From Paraglaciecola psychrophila 170 (GTDB lineage: Bacteria; Pseudomonadota; Gammaproteobacteria; Enterobacterales; Alteromonadaceae), in NCBI RefSeq assembly GCF_000347635.1, contig NC_020514.1:5022001-5086000 (forward strand): a DNA stretch of 64,000 bases, written 5' to 3'. This document shows positions 16,412 through 25,846 of the stretch, in pieces (positions within the stretch are counted from its first letter, which is position 1; every line of letters starts with the position of its first letter). The position numbers and the translations under genes are program-made. The notes beneath the pieces were generated by a model. It made no database searches. It worked only from the letters and a program-made list of their open reading frames with translations, and was not told the DNA's origin.

Positions 16412-16651
16412 ATGACCAAACAAAAGCCTACACTTGTCGAACATTTCAAAATAATTCCGACCCACGCCTTCATAGAAAGCAATTACATACAATTGGATGA
16501 CATATTTTTTATTACGCTGTGCGCCGTTATTTGCGGTTATGTTAGTTGGGTGGCCATTGAAAAATTTGCAAAGATGAAACTGAAATGGTCATGGCAGTAT
16601 TTATCACTTGAACATGGCAATATGATGCCATACATCGTTAAACCTACTTAA
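16412..16651 (+). mobile_element. ISAs1-family transposase N-terminal remnant
   Basis: The 79-residue frame matches the DDE_Tnp_1-associated N-terminal domain of ISAs1 transposases: LVEHFKIIPTHAFIES, then DDIFFITLCAVICGYVSWVA and IEKFAKMKLKWSWQYLSLEHGN. After the LEHGN segment the similarity ends and a stop follows; the whole DDE catalytic region (about 300 residues) is missing. No terminal inverted repeats were recognised. It is a truncated relic of an insertion upstream of the transporter gene. Confidence 0.8.
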
Positions 16652-16759
16652 GTCGGAAACTGAACATAAATTAGGTATTAAAATTAAGCAACAAATGACA
16701 GTTCAATACAGTAATTATCTGTTAAAGGTGTTTACAATTGTTTTAATGCGATGCCCTGA

Positions 16760-17500
16760 TTACCAAGGGATAACGCTACCTTGCCAGTCAATATAGTGTG
16801 GGCCCTTTTCGGCACTTAGGCTGGGGAGAATTTTAAGTAACTGCATCACAGTAAAATCAGTAGTAAATAATTTTCCTTTAGGCACTTTCGATTGAAACGG
16901 TTTCGACAACTCGGTTTCAACTGTGCCTGGATGATAACTAACGATAGAGATATTTTTTGCTCTTCTTTGGCATTCAATCTGTGCACACTTTATGATCATG
17001 TTAAGAGCTGACTTACTCGCTCTATATCCATACCAGCCACCCAAATTATTATCAGTAATACTGCCAACTCTGGCACTAAAGAAAACTAGTTTTGATGGTT
17101 CAGAGCCTTTAAGAAGTAGCTCTACATGTTTTAACCAGATAGCCGGTAGCACAGCGTTAGTGTTGAAGTAAAAGTTAAGTTGTTTTTGCTGAATATCTTC
17201 TAAACGTTTTTCAGGACTAATCTTTTGATTATTAGCACCAACAGCGTGTAATGCACCTATGCAACATACAACTAAGCTAAATTGACCACCCGCTTGTTTA
17301 AGTTGTTGGCAATACTGGGCCACTAAACTTTCGTTTTCAGAGTCCAGTGTATGATATTCCACACCTTCGATAGGCGATGCTGGTAATGAACGAGACACTG
17401 CATACACATGCTCATACTCGCCTGACTCAGATAGTTTTTTCACCAATGTTTTACCAATGCCTCCTGAGGCACCTATCACCAATGCATTGCCTTTAAACAT
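16760..17500 (-). CDS. short-chain dehydrogenase/reductase (CsgA-like)
   Basis: 246 residues from the ATG at 17500; the in-frame ATG at 17533 would overlap the upstream gene more deeply and add a Lys-rich tail. Nucleotide site: ALVIGASGGIGKTLVKKL. Active site: LVFFSARVGS, then YGYRASKSALNMIIKC with the Tyr-X3-Lys pair. The C-terminal SYHPGTVETELSKPF is typical of small, cofactor-binding CsgA/YciK-like SDRs. The substrate is unknown. The start overlaps the stop of the DCC gene (ATGTTTAA), so the two are translationally coupled. Confidence 0.85.
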   Translation of the reverse strand: MFKGNALVIGASGGIGKTLVKKLSESGEYEHVYAVSRSLPASPIEGVEYHTLDSENESLVAQYCQQLKQAGGQFSLVVCCIGALHAVGANNQKISPEKRLEDIQQKQLNFYFNTNAVLPAIWLKHVELLLKGSEPSKLVFFSARVGSITDNNLGGWYGYRASKSALNMIIKCAQIECQRRAKNISIVSYHPGTVETELSKPFQSKVPKGKLFTTDFTVMQLLKILPSLSAEKGPHYIDWQGSVIPW

Positions 17501-17906
17501 CAATTTTCTCACTTTTAGTTTCGCAAGGAACACAGCGTTTCTTTCCAGTCAACATATAAGAAATCCGGTGCCGATGCTTAGCAAAAATATTGTAGGCAAT
17601 ATCAGCAAACCATTTTATGACTGGCCATCTTAATGGTGCATATACCCAGCCTTTGCCTACCAGTTTCCAAGCTAGGTAGGTGACGTCTAATCCACTGATC
17701 AAACTACCATCAGCCAAATAACCGTGAATACGCGCATCTAACGCTTTCCAGTCTAGGTGTGGATAATCTACAAAGAAAGAAGGTTCTTGTATATCCACAA
17801 ATAGGATATTTTGCTGTTTATCCAGTTGTTTTAATTTGTTCATTTCTATTGAACACAAAGGACAGTGACCATCATAAAAAATAGTGAGGGGTGGATTCTG
17901 TATCAT
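17493..17906 (-). CDS. thiol-disulfide oxidoreductase of the DCC family (DUF393)
   Basis: 137 residues. The family motif YDGHCPLCS is at the N-terminus (residues 10-18), giving the D-x-x-C-x-x-C site for which the DCC family is named. The rest follows the family: FVDIQEPSF, SGLDVTYLAWKLVGKGW and a C-terminal cysteine pair (CVPC). The fold is thioredoxin-like; a redox role is presumed and the partner is unknown. It is the first gene of a two-gene unit with the SDR. Confidence 0.85.
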   Translation of the reverse strand: MIQNPPLTIFYDGHCPLCSIEMNKLKQLDKQQNILFVDIQEPSFFVDYPHLDWKALDARIHGYLADGSLISGLDVTYLAWKLVGKGWVYAPLRWPVIKWFADIAYNIFAKHRHRISYMLTGKKRCVPCETKSEKIDV

Positions 17907-17995
17907 TTGATCAGCAAAGTTACCGTAATATACTTCATCATACGTTGATAACTACATTGTGGATTACATTATATCATTACTAAAAACAGTTTGAG

Positions 17996-19126
17996 TTAAT
18001 CGAACCATTTTGATTGTATCGGCACACTGAACAACAATGGTGCAAATATTTGGTAATGTGCACGATTTTGATCACACTGAATATTATTTATGTACACGGC
18101 CTTCCAAGGGTCGTTAATTAGCCATAAGGTGTTACCCATTACCGCTACACCCTCTATGGATGCATTGTCCATCACTTCATAGTTTTCACATCCCACACTA
18201 CTTGTTTGGATTTCGGCAAAAAAGTCGATACCCAAAATGACAGTTTCTTTTTCACCCAATAAATCTACCACCCATAACGTTTCATCGTTTCTAGCTGCAA
18301 CTAGCAAAAAGTCTCTACCATCGGGTGTTTGGTAATAGTCCATGCCGTTAATCGGATGATTACCGCTATCAAAAACGGGCAACTTCAAAGAAAAGTTCGA
18401 CACAACTGCAAATTCATCTGAGTGCCAAAACTCACTTCCCATTTGTAGTGAAAAGATTCTGGCTTGTTTGTTATTGTCTTTTTCAATACCTATATATAAG
18501 GTGCGAGCTTGGCCAAATGCGAGGGCTTCAACCCCATCATTAGGGAAATTACCAATCTGCATATCAGCAGTAAATTGGATTGGACGAATGTGAGTCATCA
18601 ACGCTGTATTATTGGCTTGTAATTCAAGCCTAACAAGTAACGTAGGATAAATTGTTGAGCCTGAATTTAAGTATTTTTGCTGGCAAGTCTCTGACATCGG
18701 TTCTGCGTAAGTCGCATCTTCTGTGACCACATAAATTACGTTGTCATCATCAGGGTCGACAACTAACGCTTCGAAATCAGGGTTATCACTTATATAAGCG
18801 GCAAAACAGCTTGTTTGCAATATTTCAGATAAAATCATTGGCAAATCAGGACCGCTTAACAAAGCATCATCTTTAGAGATAGTCCGCAAGCGCAGACGTT
18901 GTGAAGGATGAGCACTACGATCGCTCAAGGTCAACAAATCATCACGCCATTTCACCAAACCTGATGTCTGAGGGTTTAGCATCACTTGGCCATCTTGTTC
19001 CACAATCCAATGACCATTAACCTGCAGGTTTTGCTCTACTTGCTCTATCTGTGTCGACTCTGGCGTTTTCCCACAGCTAACTAATAGGCTGCAAATCCCT
19101 ACCATAAAACCCACACTAGCTCTCAT
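17996..19126 (-). CDS. predicted lipoprotein with beta-propeller-like body
   Basis: 376 residues. The N-terminal signal ends in a lipobox LVSC (Cys18). The body has repeated strand-rich segments with phrases such as DFEALVVDPDDDNVIYVVTE, FPNDGVEALAFGQARTLYIG and NASIEGVAVMGNTLWLINDP. The E-A-L/E-G-V spacing recalls esterase-like phytase or SdiA-regulated six-bladed propellers. No catalytic residues can be assigned with confidence. The product is probably anchored in the envelope. It stands alone, with no clear ribosome site. Confidence 0.6.
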   Translation of the reverse strand: MRASVGFMVGICSLLVSCGKTPESTQIEQVEQNLQVNGHWIVEQDGQVMLNPQTSGLVKWRDDLLTLSDRSAHPSQRLRLRTISKDDALLSGPDLPMILSEILQTSCFAAYISDNPDFEALVVDPDDDNVIYVVTEDATYAEPMSETCQQKYLNSGSTIYPTLLVRLELQANNTALMTHIRPIQFTADMQIGNFPNDGVEALAFGQARTLYIGIEKDNNKQARIFSLQMGSEFWHSDEFAVVSNFSLKLPVFDSGNHPINGMDYYQTPDGRDFLLVAARNDETLWVVDLLGEKETVILGIDFFAEIQTSSVGCENYEVMDNASIEGVAVMGNTLWLINDPWKAVYINNIQCDQNRAHYQIFAPLLFSVPIQSKWFD

Positions 19127-19323
19127 ATACGGTCTAATCTCATCGTTATAAATTATTAATTAAATTTAAGTTTACCCTACACAAATTTATGAAGGAATAT
19201 AAAATTGATCCATATAGGCAATTTTTATTATCCTTAATTACAAACAATATTTTGTAGCTCAGTAGCACCAAGGTATGCTGATAGTAGTGAATATATCTAA
19301 AAATAATCCCATGACAGGACAGT

Positions 19324-19866
19324 ATGATTAATAATACATTTAAAATAGGCCTCTTTTATGGCTCTACAACTTGTTATACCGAAATGGCCGCTGAGAAGAT
19401 TCAAGCTAAAATAAACCATTTGGTGGGTTATACCTGCATAGAATTGTTTAATATTAAAGATATCCCCCTGGCCCAAACTCAAAGTTTTGATACGTTGATT
19501 TTTGGTATTTCCACTTGGGATTTTGGCGAGTTACAAGAGGACTGGGAATCGACTTGGCAAGACATTGCGGGGCTAAACTTAGCAGATAAAACAGTGGCCA
19601 TTTTTGGTTTAGGCGATCAGCTAGGTTATGCAGAGTGGTTTCAAGATGCAGTAGGTATGTTGCATGATGAACTGCTCGTATTAGGGTGTGATTTTGTAGG
19701 TTACTGGCCTAACCAAGGATACGACTTCATTGCCTCAAAAGCGCTCACCGAAGATAGTAGTTTTTTTGTTGGTTTAAGTCTTGATGATGAAAACCAATAC
19801 GATCTAACTGATGAGCGCATCGACAGTTGGTGTAACCAGTTAATTGCTGAAATAAAAACATTGTAG
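19324..19866 (+). CDS. fldB: flavodoxin (FldB-like)
   Basis: 180 residues. The FMN phosphate loop GLFYGSTTCYTEMAAEKI is near the N-terminus. The two isoalloxazine loops follow: GISTWDFGELQEDWESTW with the conserved Trp, and FGLGDQLGYAEWFQDAVG. It is a long-chain flavodoxin, an FMN electron carrier that can replace ferredoxin. The symbol rests on similarity to E. coli FldB rather than FldA and is tentative. A CLCA_X-type gene begins 14 bp downstream. Confidence 0.85.
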   Translation: MINNTFKIGLFYGSTTCYTEMAAEKIQAKINHLVGYTCIELFNIKDIPLAQTQSFDTLIFGISTWDFGELQEDWESTWQDIAGLNLADKTVAIFGLGDQLGYAEWFQDAVGMLHDELLVLGCDFVGYWPNQGYDFIASKALTEDSSFFVGLSLDDENQYDLTDERIDSWCNQLIAEIKTL

Positions 19867-19880
19867 TCGTTAATTTACAA

Positions 19881-20669
19881 ATGTCAGACTCACGAATACA
19901 CAAGCCTTTCTATCGTAACGGTCCCTCTCATCGAGATGGTGCTGATGTTAGTTTTCAAGATATCGTTAAAATTTTTGGCTTCCGCACTGTCACAATCGGC
20001 AAATGGGTCACGGCCGCAGAACAACAAATTGCGGCAAATCTATTTTTTGATGCATTGTGTGATTTAATGGATATTTTACAAGTACCAGAAGCAGTAATAT
20101 CTCTAAACGGTAGCCTGTCTTTAGCCTTTGGTAGCGGCGGAAGAAAACATAGCAGCGCTCACTATGAGTCAAATACAAAGAAACTAGCATTAGCGAAAAA
20201 TGCAGGGGGCGGGGCACTTGCCCACGAGTGGTTTCATGCTTTTGACCACTATATTTGTGATAAATTATTTGTTCAGGTGTCGCATGAACAGTTTGCGTCT
20301 CAATGTTGGTTACAAGACGAGAAACAAATATCTCATCCACTGAATATAAAGCTCAGTCAGTGTTTCGAAGCAATTTTTTTAGGCACAGATAAAAGCCAGC
20401 CGAATGAGTATATCAAGCGCAGCGCCCAAGCAGATAAATTGCTGAAAACGTTTTATTACGCTCGCCCGCAAGAGCTAGTTGCACGGGCATTCGAAGCATG
20501 TATTCAAGACCACTTCACCAAAAATGCATTTCTGGTACAGGGCACTAAACAAAGTCCAGAAGCGAAAATGGGGATTTATCCTGCAAAGGAGCTCAGAGCA
20601 ACTATTTCTAAAAACATTTTGGATTATTTTTATTACTTGGGGCGTGGATTGAAAGTTGTAAAAACATAA
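19881..20669 (+). CDS. CLCA_X-family putative zinc metallopeptidase
   Basis: 262 residues. The central segment ALAKNAGGGALAHEWFHAFDHY contains HEWFH, an HExxH zinc site with a further His and Asp nearby. Upstream, SLSLAFGSGGRKHSSAHYES is the conserved loop of the group. A C-terminal PQELVARAFEACIQD could supply the third metal ligand. This pattern matches the CLCA_X proteins of marine gammaproteobacteria and related polyvalent-protein domains; the biological role is not established. It is probably co-transcribed with the flavodoxin gene 14 bp upstream. Confidence 0.75.
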   Translation: MSDSRIHKPFYRNGPSHRDGADVSFQDIVKIFGFRTVTIGKWVTAAEQQIAANLFFDALCDLMDILQVPEAVISLNGSLSLAFGSGGRKHSSAHYESNTKKLALAKNAGGGALAHEWFHAFDHYICDKLFVQVSHEQFASQCWLQDEKQISHPLNIKLSQCFEAIFLGTDKSQPNEYIKRSAQADKLLKTFYYARPQELVARAFEACIQDHFTKNAFLVQGTKQSPEAKMGIYPAKELRATISKNILDYFYYLGRGLKVVKT

Positions 20670-21188
20670 AACGATTATTAACGCTGCATTTGAAATGCAT
20701 TGAAGTTTAAATAACGGCTCATACACACCCCATTGATACTGAATTTCATGCACTTATATTACTCTTCCTTTTCGATATCGCATATAGTCATGGTTAATCA
20801 AGCAGCTAACCTTGAAGCTTTTCTAATACAAATTATCTATTACCATTACACAGCGCAACACCTGTAAGTAATATAGGTATACTTTTAACACTCTGTAATT
20901 CCACTTTCGATAAAATTGCTCGACTTCATGTTTAACATACGATGTTGCGTTACAAGTCTGACTTAAATTTTAGTTCTGCATCTTAAAAATCGACTCCCAA
21001 TTTTTACTTAGAACAACAAATTGTAAAACCTACTGGATTATTTTTATCATTTGGGGCACGCTATGTGTAAGTGAAATGTCTTACAACCTGAGTGTTTTGT
21101 TGATTTTAAGTTAATTAATAGATGCTCTGAAGCTCAACTGCCTTTATACTAGGCAGTCTTGTTTTAACTCAATTGGCGATTTATACCG
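20670..21188 (+). other. long intergenic region before exbD
   Basis: 519 bp without a supportable gene. One short hairpin is visible (ACTGCCT 21137-21143, AGGCAGT 21151-21157) about 30 bp before exbD. No exbB remnant, tRNA or recognisable operator was found. Confidence 0.5.
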
Positions 21189-21596
21189 ATGAAAAGAAAA
21201 AAGCACGGCAGCTCTGACGACGATGCTGCAATTGATATGACTCCCATGTTGGACATAGTGTTCATCATGCTTATCTTCTTTATTGTGACCACTTCTTTTG
21301 TAAAAGAGAAAGGTTTAGAAGTTAATCGTCCTAAAGATTCTAAAACGCCACCACCACCGACTAATGTTAAATCACTGTCCATTCGAGTAGAAGAAGACGG
21401 CACAATAGTCGTTAACGGCCGTCAGGTTGATATTCGCCGCGTTGAAGCTAACATTCAAAGCTTCTTGGCCGAAAATAACCAGGACTCAGCTGCGGTTCAG
21501 GCTCATCCAAAAGCCAAACACGGTGATGTAACTGAAGTTATCAACGAAGTAAAAAGAGCCGGTATTGCTAACGTCTCAGTATTGGTTGCTAAATAA
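21189..21596 (+). CDS. exbD: ExbD/TolR-family biopolymer transport protein, without an ExbB partner
   Basis: 135 residues. The family signature IDMTPMLDIVFIMLIFFIVT gives one membrane helix carrying the essential Asp (in MLDIVF) that conducts protons in the ExbBD/TolQR motor. A periplasmic domain follows (KTPPPPTNVKSLSIRVEEDG... AVQAHPKAKHGDVTEVINEV). It would energise TonB-dependent outer-membrane uptake together with an ExbB encoded elsewhere. Unusually, no exbB or tonB adjoins it: 519 bp of empty DNA precede it and a strong terminator follows. Confidence 0.9.
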   Translation: MKRKKHGSSDDDAAIDMTPMLDIVFIMLIFFIVTTSFVKEKGLEVNRPKDSKTPPPPTNVKSLSIRVEEDGTIVVNGRQVDIRRVEANIQSFLAENNQDSAAVQAHPKAKHGDVTEVINEVKRAGIANVSVLVAK

Positions 21597-21621
21597 AACC
21601 AAACTATTCAGTATTAATAAA

Positions 21622-21656
21622 AATGCTGCTATTCAATGAATAGCAGCATTTTTTTT
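21622..21656 (+). terminator. strong intrinsic terminator after exbD
   Basis: AATGCTGCTATT (21622-21633) pairs perfectly with AATAGCAGCATT (21639-21650) around the 5-nt loop CAATG and is followed by a run of eight T in total. It ends exbD transcription. Confidence 0.92.
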
Positions 21657-21703
21657 GCCGATTTGTTGCTGAGGGTCAATTGTTGATAAATTATCTTTAA
21701 AAT

Positions 21704-22190
21704 TTACTCAAGATCTAAAGGCTCTGGCGAGAGAATAATACCGGTACTGTCAGCATACAAATGGTCATTTGGCAAAAATGTTACACCACCAAAGTTAACT
21801 GCCACATCCATTTCACCCGTCTCTTGGTCGTCTGCACTGACGGGGATTGAAGCGATGGCATGAATACCAATATTTATTTCTTCGAGCTCATCAACTTCAC
21901 GCACGCTGCCGTAACATACTATTCCTTCCCAACCATTATCAAAGGCCAACCGCGCAGCACTAGAATCAATCAAAGCTCGGCGCATGGAGCCACCACCATC
22001 GATTAACAAAATTTTTCCAAGTCCAGGTTGCTCTAAGGTTTTTAGCACTAAACCCTTGTCTTCAAAACATTTTATGGTGGTAATTTTCACCCCCATAAGA
22101 AACCCGACCGCCAAAACTCACAAACATGGGTTCAACCACGTCAACACTGTCGGCAAAGACATCACAAAGAGTAGAAGTATTGTAATCCAT
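21704..22190 (-). pseudogene. rraA: rraA (regulator of RNase E activity A), split by one inserted base
   Basis: RraA binds and inhibits RNase E. The N-terminal part ([20 protein letters not shown], then [14 protein letters not shown]) reads in one frame from 22190. The rest ([15 protein letters not shown]... [20 protein letters not shown]... [20 protein letters not shown]) reads in another. The break lies at 22094-22084 (minus), between GGGGGT and GAAAATTACC, where one extra base sits in or beside an A4 or G5 run. Removing it gives exactly 161 residues, the usual RraA length. As written, no full-length RraA can be made. Either true decay or a base-calling error would explain it. Confidence 0.85.
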
Positions 22191-22368
22191 GTTTGTTCCT
22201 AATATAACTAAGTCAAGTATGAGTATACTGCTAGTACACAGCAAATCCAGCGTAAATAAAGTTTTAAGAGCGGTTTAACACTGTCATAAAGCCTTAGCAA
22301 AAGTGTCACCTATTTTTCACAGTTTCTAAATATTATGCTTGATGATAATCACAGTGCAGGTCTTATCA

Positions 22369-22878
22369 ATGAAATCCTTAACACAACATGACGAAGCATT
22401 GTTTTATTGGGTGTTTAATCTTACAACAAATAGAGATTGCAGCTGGATAAAGTGGCTATCAAAAACTGGAGATGGTCAACTTTACCTCATTATTGGAGTG
22501 ATGCTTTGGTGGTTGGAACCGCAACAAGGGCCATTATTTCTCTACTCTGGATTGTTAGCATACATGCTAGAAATCCCTATTTACCTATTGCTGAAGAATA
22601 GCTTAAAACGTGAGCGCCCATGTCATCATATAATTGAGCTTAATGCCCATATTGTGCCATCCGATAAATTTAGCCTACCTTCTGGGCATACTGCAGCTGC
22701 TTTTTTGATGGCATCTTTAATCGCCCATTTTTATCCTAGTCTAAGTGTTATTGCATATGTATGGGCAAGTTGCATCGGAGTAACCAGAGTGCTTTTAGGT
22801 GTGCACTATCCCAGTGATATTTTTGCAGGCGCACTATTGGGATTAGGTATTTCCACAATAAGTTTGTTGATACTTTAA
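22369..22878 (+). CDS. PAP2-family membrane phosphatase
   Basis: 169 residues from the ATG at 22369, chosen because AGG lies upstream; the frame opens 30 bp earlier. The three phosphatase motifs are present: KNSLKRERP, PSGHTAA and TRVLLGVHYPSD with the catalytic His. About five membrane helices surround them. Likely substrates are lipid phosphates such as undecaprenyl diphosphate or phosphatidate; the short length resembles the PgpB/YeiU-like small forms. It is monocistronic. Confidence 0.88.
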   Translation: MKSLTQHDEALFYWVFNLTTNRDCSWIKWLSKTGDGQLYLIIGVMLWWLEPQQGPLFLYSGLLAYMLEIPIYLLLKNSLKRERPCHHIIELNAHIVPSDKFSLPSGHTAAAFLMASLIAHFYPSLSVIAYVWASCIGVTRVLLGVHYPSDIFAGALLGLGISTISLLIL

Positions 22879-23405
22879 AATCAAACAACTAATGAAAATT
22901 ATCTTTGAATAAAATATAAGTAGCTACCACATTCGAATCAGACATATTAAAGTTCAAACTTACTATAATATTAAGCACCTGCACTTAACTGCATTGATGA
23001 TATGAATACTTCATCTAGGATAGTTTTGGAAATATACATATCCAGAGTTTATCTTTATAAGATTTGCGCCAGCTTACTGATAAGCCTAAGGCTTATATAT
23101 TAGCGGCTGCAGGCTAAAAAGTGACTTACCGCAAACCGAGTATTAATAAGTCAGGTATTAAAAGAGCAATGCTCAGCTATGAAACGCAACTCTATGTTGC
23201 AGATTAAAATGTAATACAACTATCAACTTCCCAGCGATATACTGAATATAACATCACGAAACTAAGTCTAAATTTAATCTTCCCCCAATTTTTTATCTTA
23301 GTTATTTCATATTGCATAAAATAAGCAATTCTAAGCCTAGCATCTCTTTGTTTTTACCCTCGGTAGTGACATGATTACAACTTATAAATTAACGGGTATG
23401 TTGTG
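22879..23405 (+). other. long intergenic region before lptM-lysA
   Basis: 527 bp of AT-rich DNA with no supportable gene. A short palindrome TAAGCC...GGCTTA occurs near 23081-23096. The cyaY gene that often diverges from lptM in enterobacteria is not here. Confidence 0.45.
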
Positions 23406-23576
23406 ATGGCAAACAGAATGAATTTGAAAACAATTGGCTTAGTTTCCTTGGCAGTAGTCATACTCACTGCCTGTGGCCAAAAACTTCCTTTATATTCGCC
23501 TAAAGAACCTGCCACAAACACCCCAACACCAGACTTAGAACCATCCACTGAGTCTGCCGAACAAGGAACAAATTGA
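23406..23576 (+). CDS. lptM: LPS translocon maturation lipoprotein LptM (YifL)
   Basis: 56 residues. The signal NLKTIGLVSLAVVILTACGQ ends in a lipobox LTAC, then come KLPLYSP and a Pro/Thr/Glu-rich tail. This matches LptM/YifL, the small outer-membrane lipoprotein that assists LptD maturation, whose hallmark is CGxKGPLYxP-type residues straight after the lipid-bearing Cys. It ends one base before the lysA start, and in gammaproteobacteria lptM typically neighbours lysA/dapF. A GTG one codon earlier could also start it, but the ATG is preferred. Confidence 0.85.
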   Translation: MANRMNLKTIGLVSLAVVILTACGQKLPLYSPKEPATNTPTPDLEPSTESAEQGTN

Positions 23577-23577
23577 T

Positions 23578-24828
23578 ATGGACTACTTTGCCTATAAAAA
23601 TCAACAACTATTTGCTGAAGACGTAGCCCTTGAAACCGTAGCACACATTCACGGTACGCCTTGTTATGTATACTCAAAGGCCACAATTGAACGACATTGG
23701 CATGCATTTGATAGAGCAGCCGGTAGTCAGCCACACTTAATTTGTTATGCTGTGAAAGCTAATTCTAATTTGGCAGTGTTAAATGTGATGGCCAAATTGG
23801 GTTCTGGTTTTGATATTGTTTCTGGTGGGGAGCTAACACGTGTGCTCAAAGCTGGTGGTGATCCCAGCAAAGTAGTGTTTTCAGGGGTAGGTAAGACCCA
23901 TGATGAGATTGCTTTTGCCTTAGAACATAATATTAAATGTTTTAACGTTGAATCACGCAGTGAACTGACCCGTATCAACGAAGTAGCTGAGAAAGCTGGT
24001 AAAAAAGCGCCCATATCGATTCGAGTTAACCCAGATGTTGATGCTAAAACTCACCCATACATTTCTACAGGCCTTAAAGACAACAAGTTTGGAGTTGAAC
24101 GCCAACAAGCTGTTGAAATCTATAAATATGCGCATAGCCTGCCGTATTTAAATGTGATCGGCATTGATTGCCATATTGGTTCTCAGATAACGGAATTAAC
24201 CCCTTTTGTAGATGCCCTAGATATATTGTTAGCCTTAATAGACGAGCTTGCTGAACACCAAATCCATATACATCATCTCGATGTAGGGGGTGGGCTAGGT
24301 GTAACTTATAATGATGAGAAGCCACCACACCCAGACCAATATACACAAGCTATCACTGAACGATTGAAGGGCCGAGAAGAGCTATTACTTATCTTTGAAC
24401 CTGGCCGAGCAATCATGGCTAATGCTGGGATTTTGTTAACTAAGGTCGAGTTTCTAAAACAGGGGGCGGAGAAAAACTTTGCTATTGTTGATGCAGCGAT
24501 GAACGATCTTATTCGCCCAGCGCTCTACTCAGCATGGCAAAATATCATTCCTTTAGATGCTGGACTTGAAAGAATCAAAGCTATTTATGATGTAGTAGGT
24601 CCTATTTGTGAAACCGGCGATTTTCTCGGTAAAGACCGAGAGCTAGCTATCGAACCAAATGATTACCTTGCAGTTCGCAGTGCGGGTGCATACGGTTTTG
24701 CTATGGCGTCAAACTACAATAGTCGATGCAAGGCCGCAGAAGTATTAATTGATGGCGATAAGATGCATCTAGTCAGAGAGCGTGAAAAAATATCACAATT
24801 ATTTGAAAGTGAGCACATACCAACATAA
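23578..24828 (+). CDS. lysA: diaminopimelate decarboxylase
   Basis: 416 residues of a PLP fold-type III decarboxylase that makes L-lysine from meso-diaminopimelate. The PLP lysine lies in ICYAVKANSNLAVL. The glycine-rich phosphate site is HHLDVGGGLGVTY, substrate contacts are in FEPGRAIMANAG, and the active-site Cys is in VGPICETGDFLG. The start one base after the lptM stop indicates co-expression. The next gene, dapF, supplies the substrate by epimerisation. Confidence 0.95.
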   Translation: MDYFAYKNQQLFAEDVALETVAHIHGTPCYVYSKATIERHWHAFDRAAGSQPHLICYAVKANSNLAVLNVMAKLGSGFDIVSGGELTRVLKAGGDPSKVVFSGVGKTHDEIAFALEHNIKCFNVESRSELTRINEVAEKAGKKAPISIRVNPDVDAKTHPYISTGLKDNKFGVERQQAVEIYKYAHSLPYLNVIGIDCHIGSQITELTPFVDALDILLALIDELAEHQIHIHHLDVGGGLGVTYNDEKPPHPDQYTQAITERLKGREELLLIFEPGRAIMANAGILLTKVEFLKQGAEKNFAIVDAAMNDLIRPALYSAWQNIIPLDAGLERIKAIYDVVGPICETGDFLGKDRELAIEPNDYLAVRSAGAYGFAMASNYNSRCKAAEVLIDGDKMHLVREREKISQLFESEHIPT

Positions 24829-24994
24829 CTATTGGTTTATGGGTTTAAATATTTATTTAATAAATATTGCGATTATTTAGCCTGTATCAAGCTAAAGACA
24901 TAGTCAGTCTTTCGCTGAAATGATATAACTATTTAATAATATAAAACACGTATGTTCTAAAGCGTGTTGACAAAAGTTTAGCTAAGTAGTCGCA

Positions 24995-25825
24995 ATGCAA
25001 ATCCAGTTTTCAAAGATGCATGGTCTGGGAAATGATTTTGTTGTTATTGATAATGTAACGCAAAACGTATTTTTTTCTAAAGAGAAAATTCAACAACTTT
25101 CGGACAGAAATTTTGGTATCGGGTTCGATCAACTTTTAATGGTTGAGCCACCTTATGATCCCGACCAAGATTTTCATTACAGAATATTTAACGCCGATGG
25201 TTCTGAAGTCTCTCAGTGTGGAAATGGCGCACGCTGTTTTGCTCGCTTCGTAAAAATGAAAGGCCTAACTAACCGTAATAAAATTGTAGTCAGTACCAAA
25301 GCGGGTCGTATGGTTCTCTATCTTGAGAAAGATGGGCAAGTAACAGTAAATATGGGGGTACCCGAGTTTGAGCCAAGTTTGGTGCCGATAAAAGCACAAA
25401 AGCGTGAAAAAACTTACATCATAAGAGCACAGGAGCACACTTTTTTTTGTGGTGCTGTTTCTATGGGTAATCCCCATTGTGTGTTGCTGGTAGATGATGT
25501 GGAAACAGCAGATGTGGAGACAATGGGCCCCTTGCTTGAAAAACATGAACGTTTTAGTGAAGGTGCAAACGTTGGCTTTATGCAAATTATCAATCATAGC
25601 CACATCAAACTACGCGTTTTTGAAAGAGGTGCTGGTGAAACATTAGCTTGTGGCAGCGGAGCATGTGCTGCAGTAGCTGTAGGGCAGTTACAAAACAGAT
25701 TAAGTAAAGATGTAAGAGTTGATTTGCGTGGTGGTAGTTTAAAAATACGTTGGCAAGGTGGTGATAATGTATTAAAAATGACCGGCGCCGCTGAGCATGT
25801 TTTTGATGGATATATAAACTTATGA
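24995..25825 (+). CDS. dapF: diaminopimelate epimerase
   Basis: 276 residues. It converts LL- to meso-diaminopimelate for lysine and peptidoglycan without a cofactor. The two catalytic cysteines are in [13 protein letters not shown] and [17 protein letters not shown]. The start [19 protein letters not shown] is diagnostic. A 166-bp gap containing an AT-rich palindrome separates it from lysA. A DUF484 gene follows after 21 bp, then xerC and yigB, the conserved gammaproteobacterial order. Confidence 0.96.
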   Translation: MQIQFSKMHGLGNDFVVIDNVTQNVFFSKEKIQQLSDRNFGIGFDQLLMVEPPYDPDQDFHYRIFNADGSEVSQCGNGARCFARFVKMKGLTNRNKIVVSTKAGRMVLYLEKDGQVTVNMGVPEFEPSLVPIKAQKREKTYIIRAQEHTFFCGAVSMGNPHCVLLVDDVETADVETMGPLLEKHERFSEGANVGFMQIINHSHIKLRVFERGAGETLACGSGACAAVAVGQLQNRLSKDVRVDLRGGSLKIRWQGGDNVLKMTGAAEHVFDGYINL

Positions 25826-25846
25826 GCAAAGAGTCGCAAAAATAAA

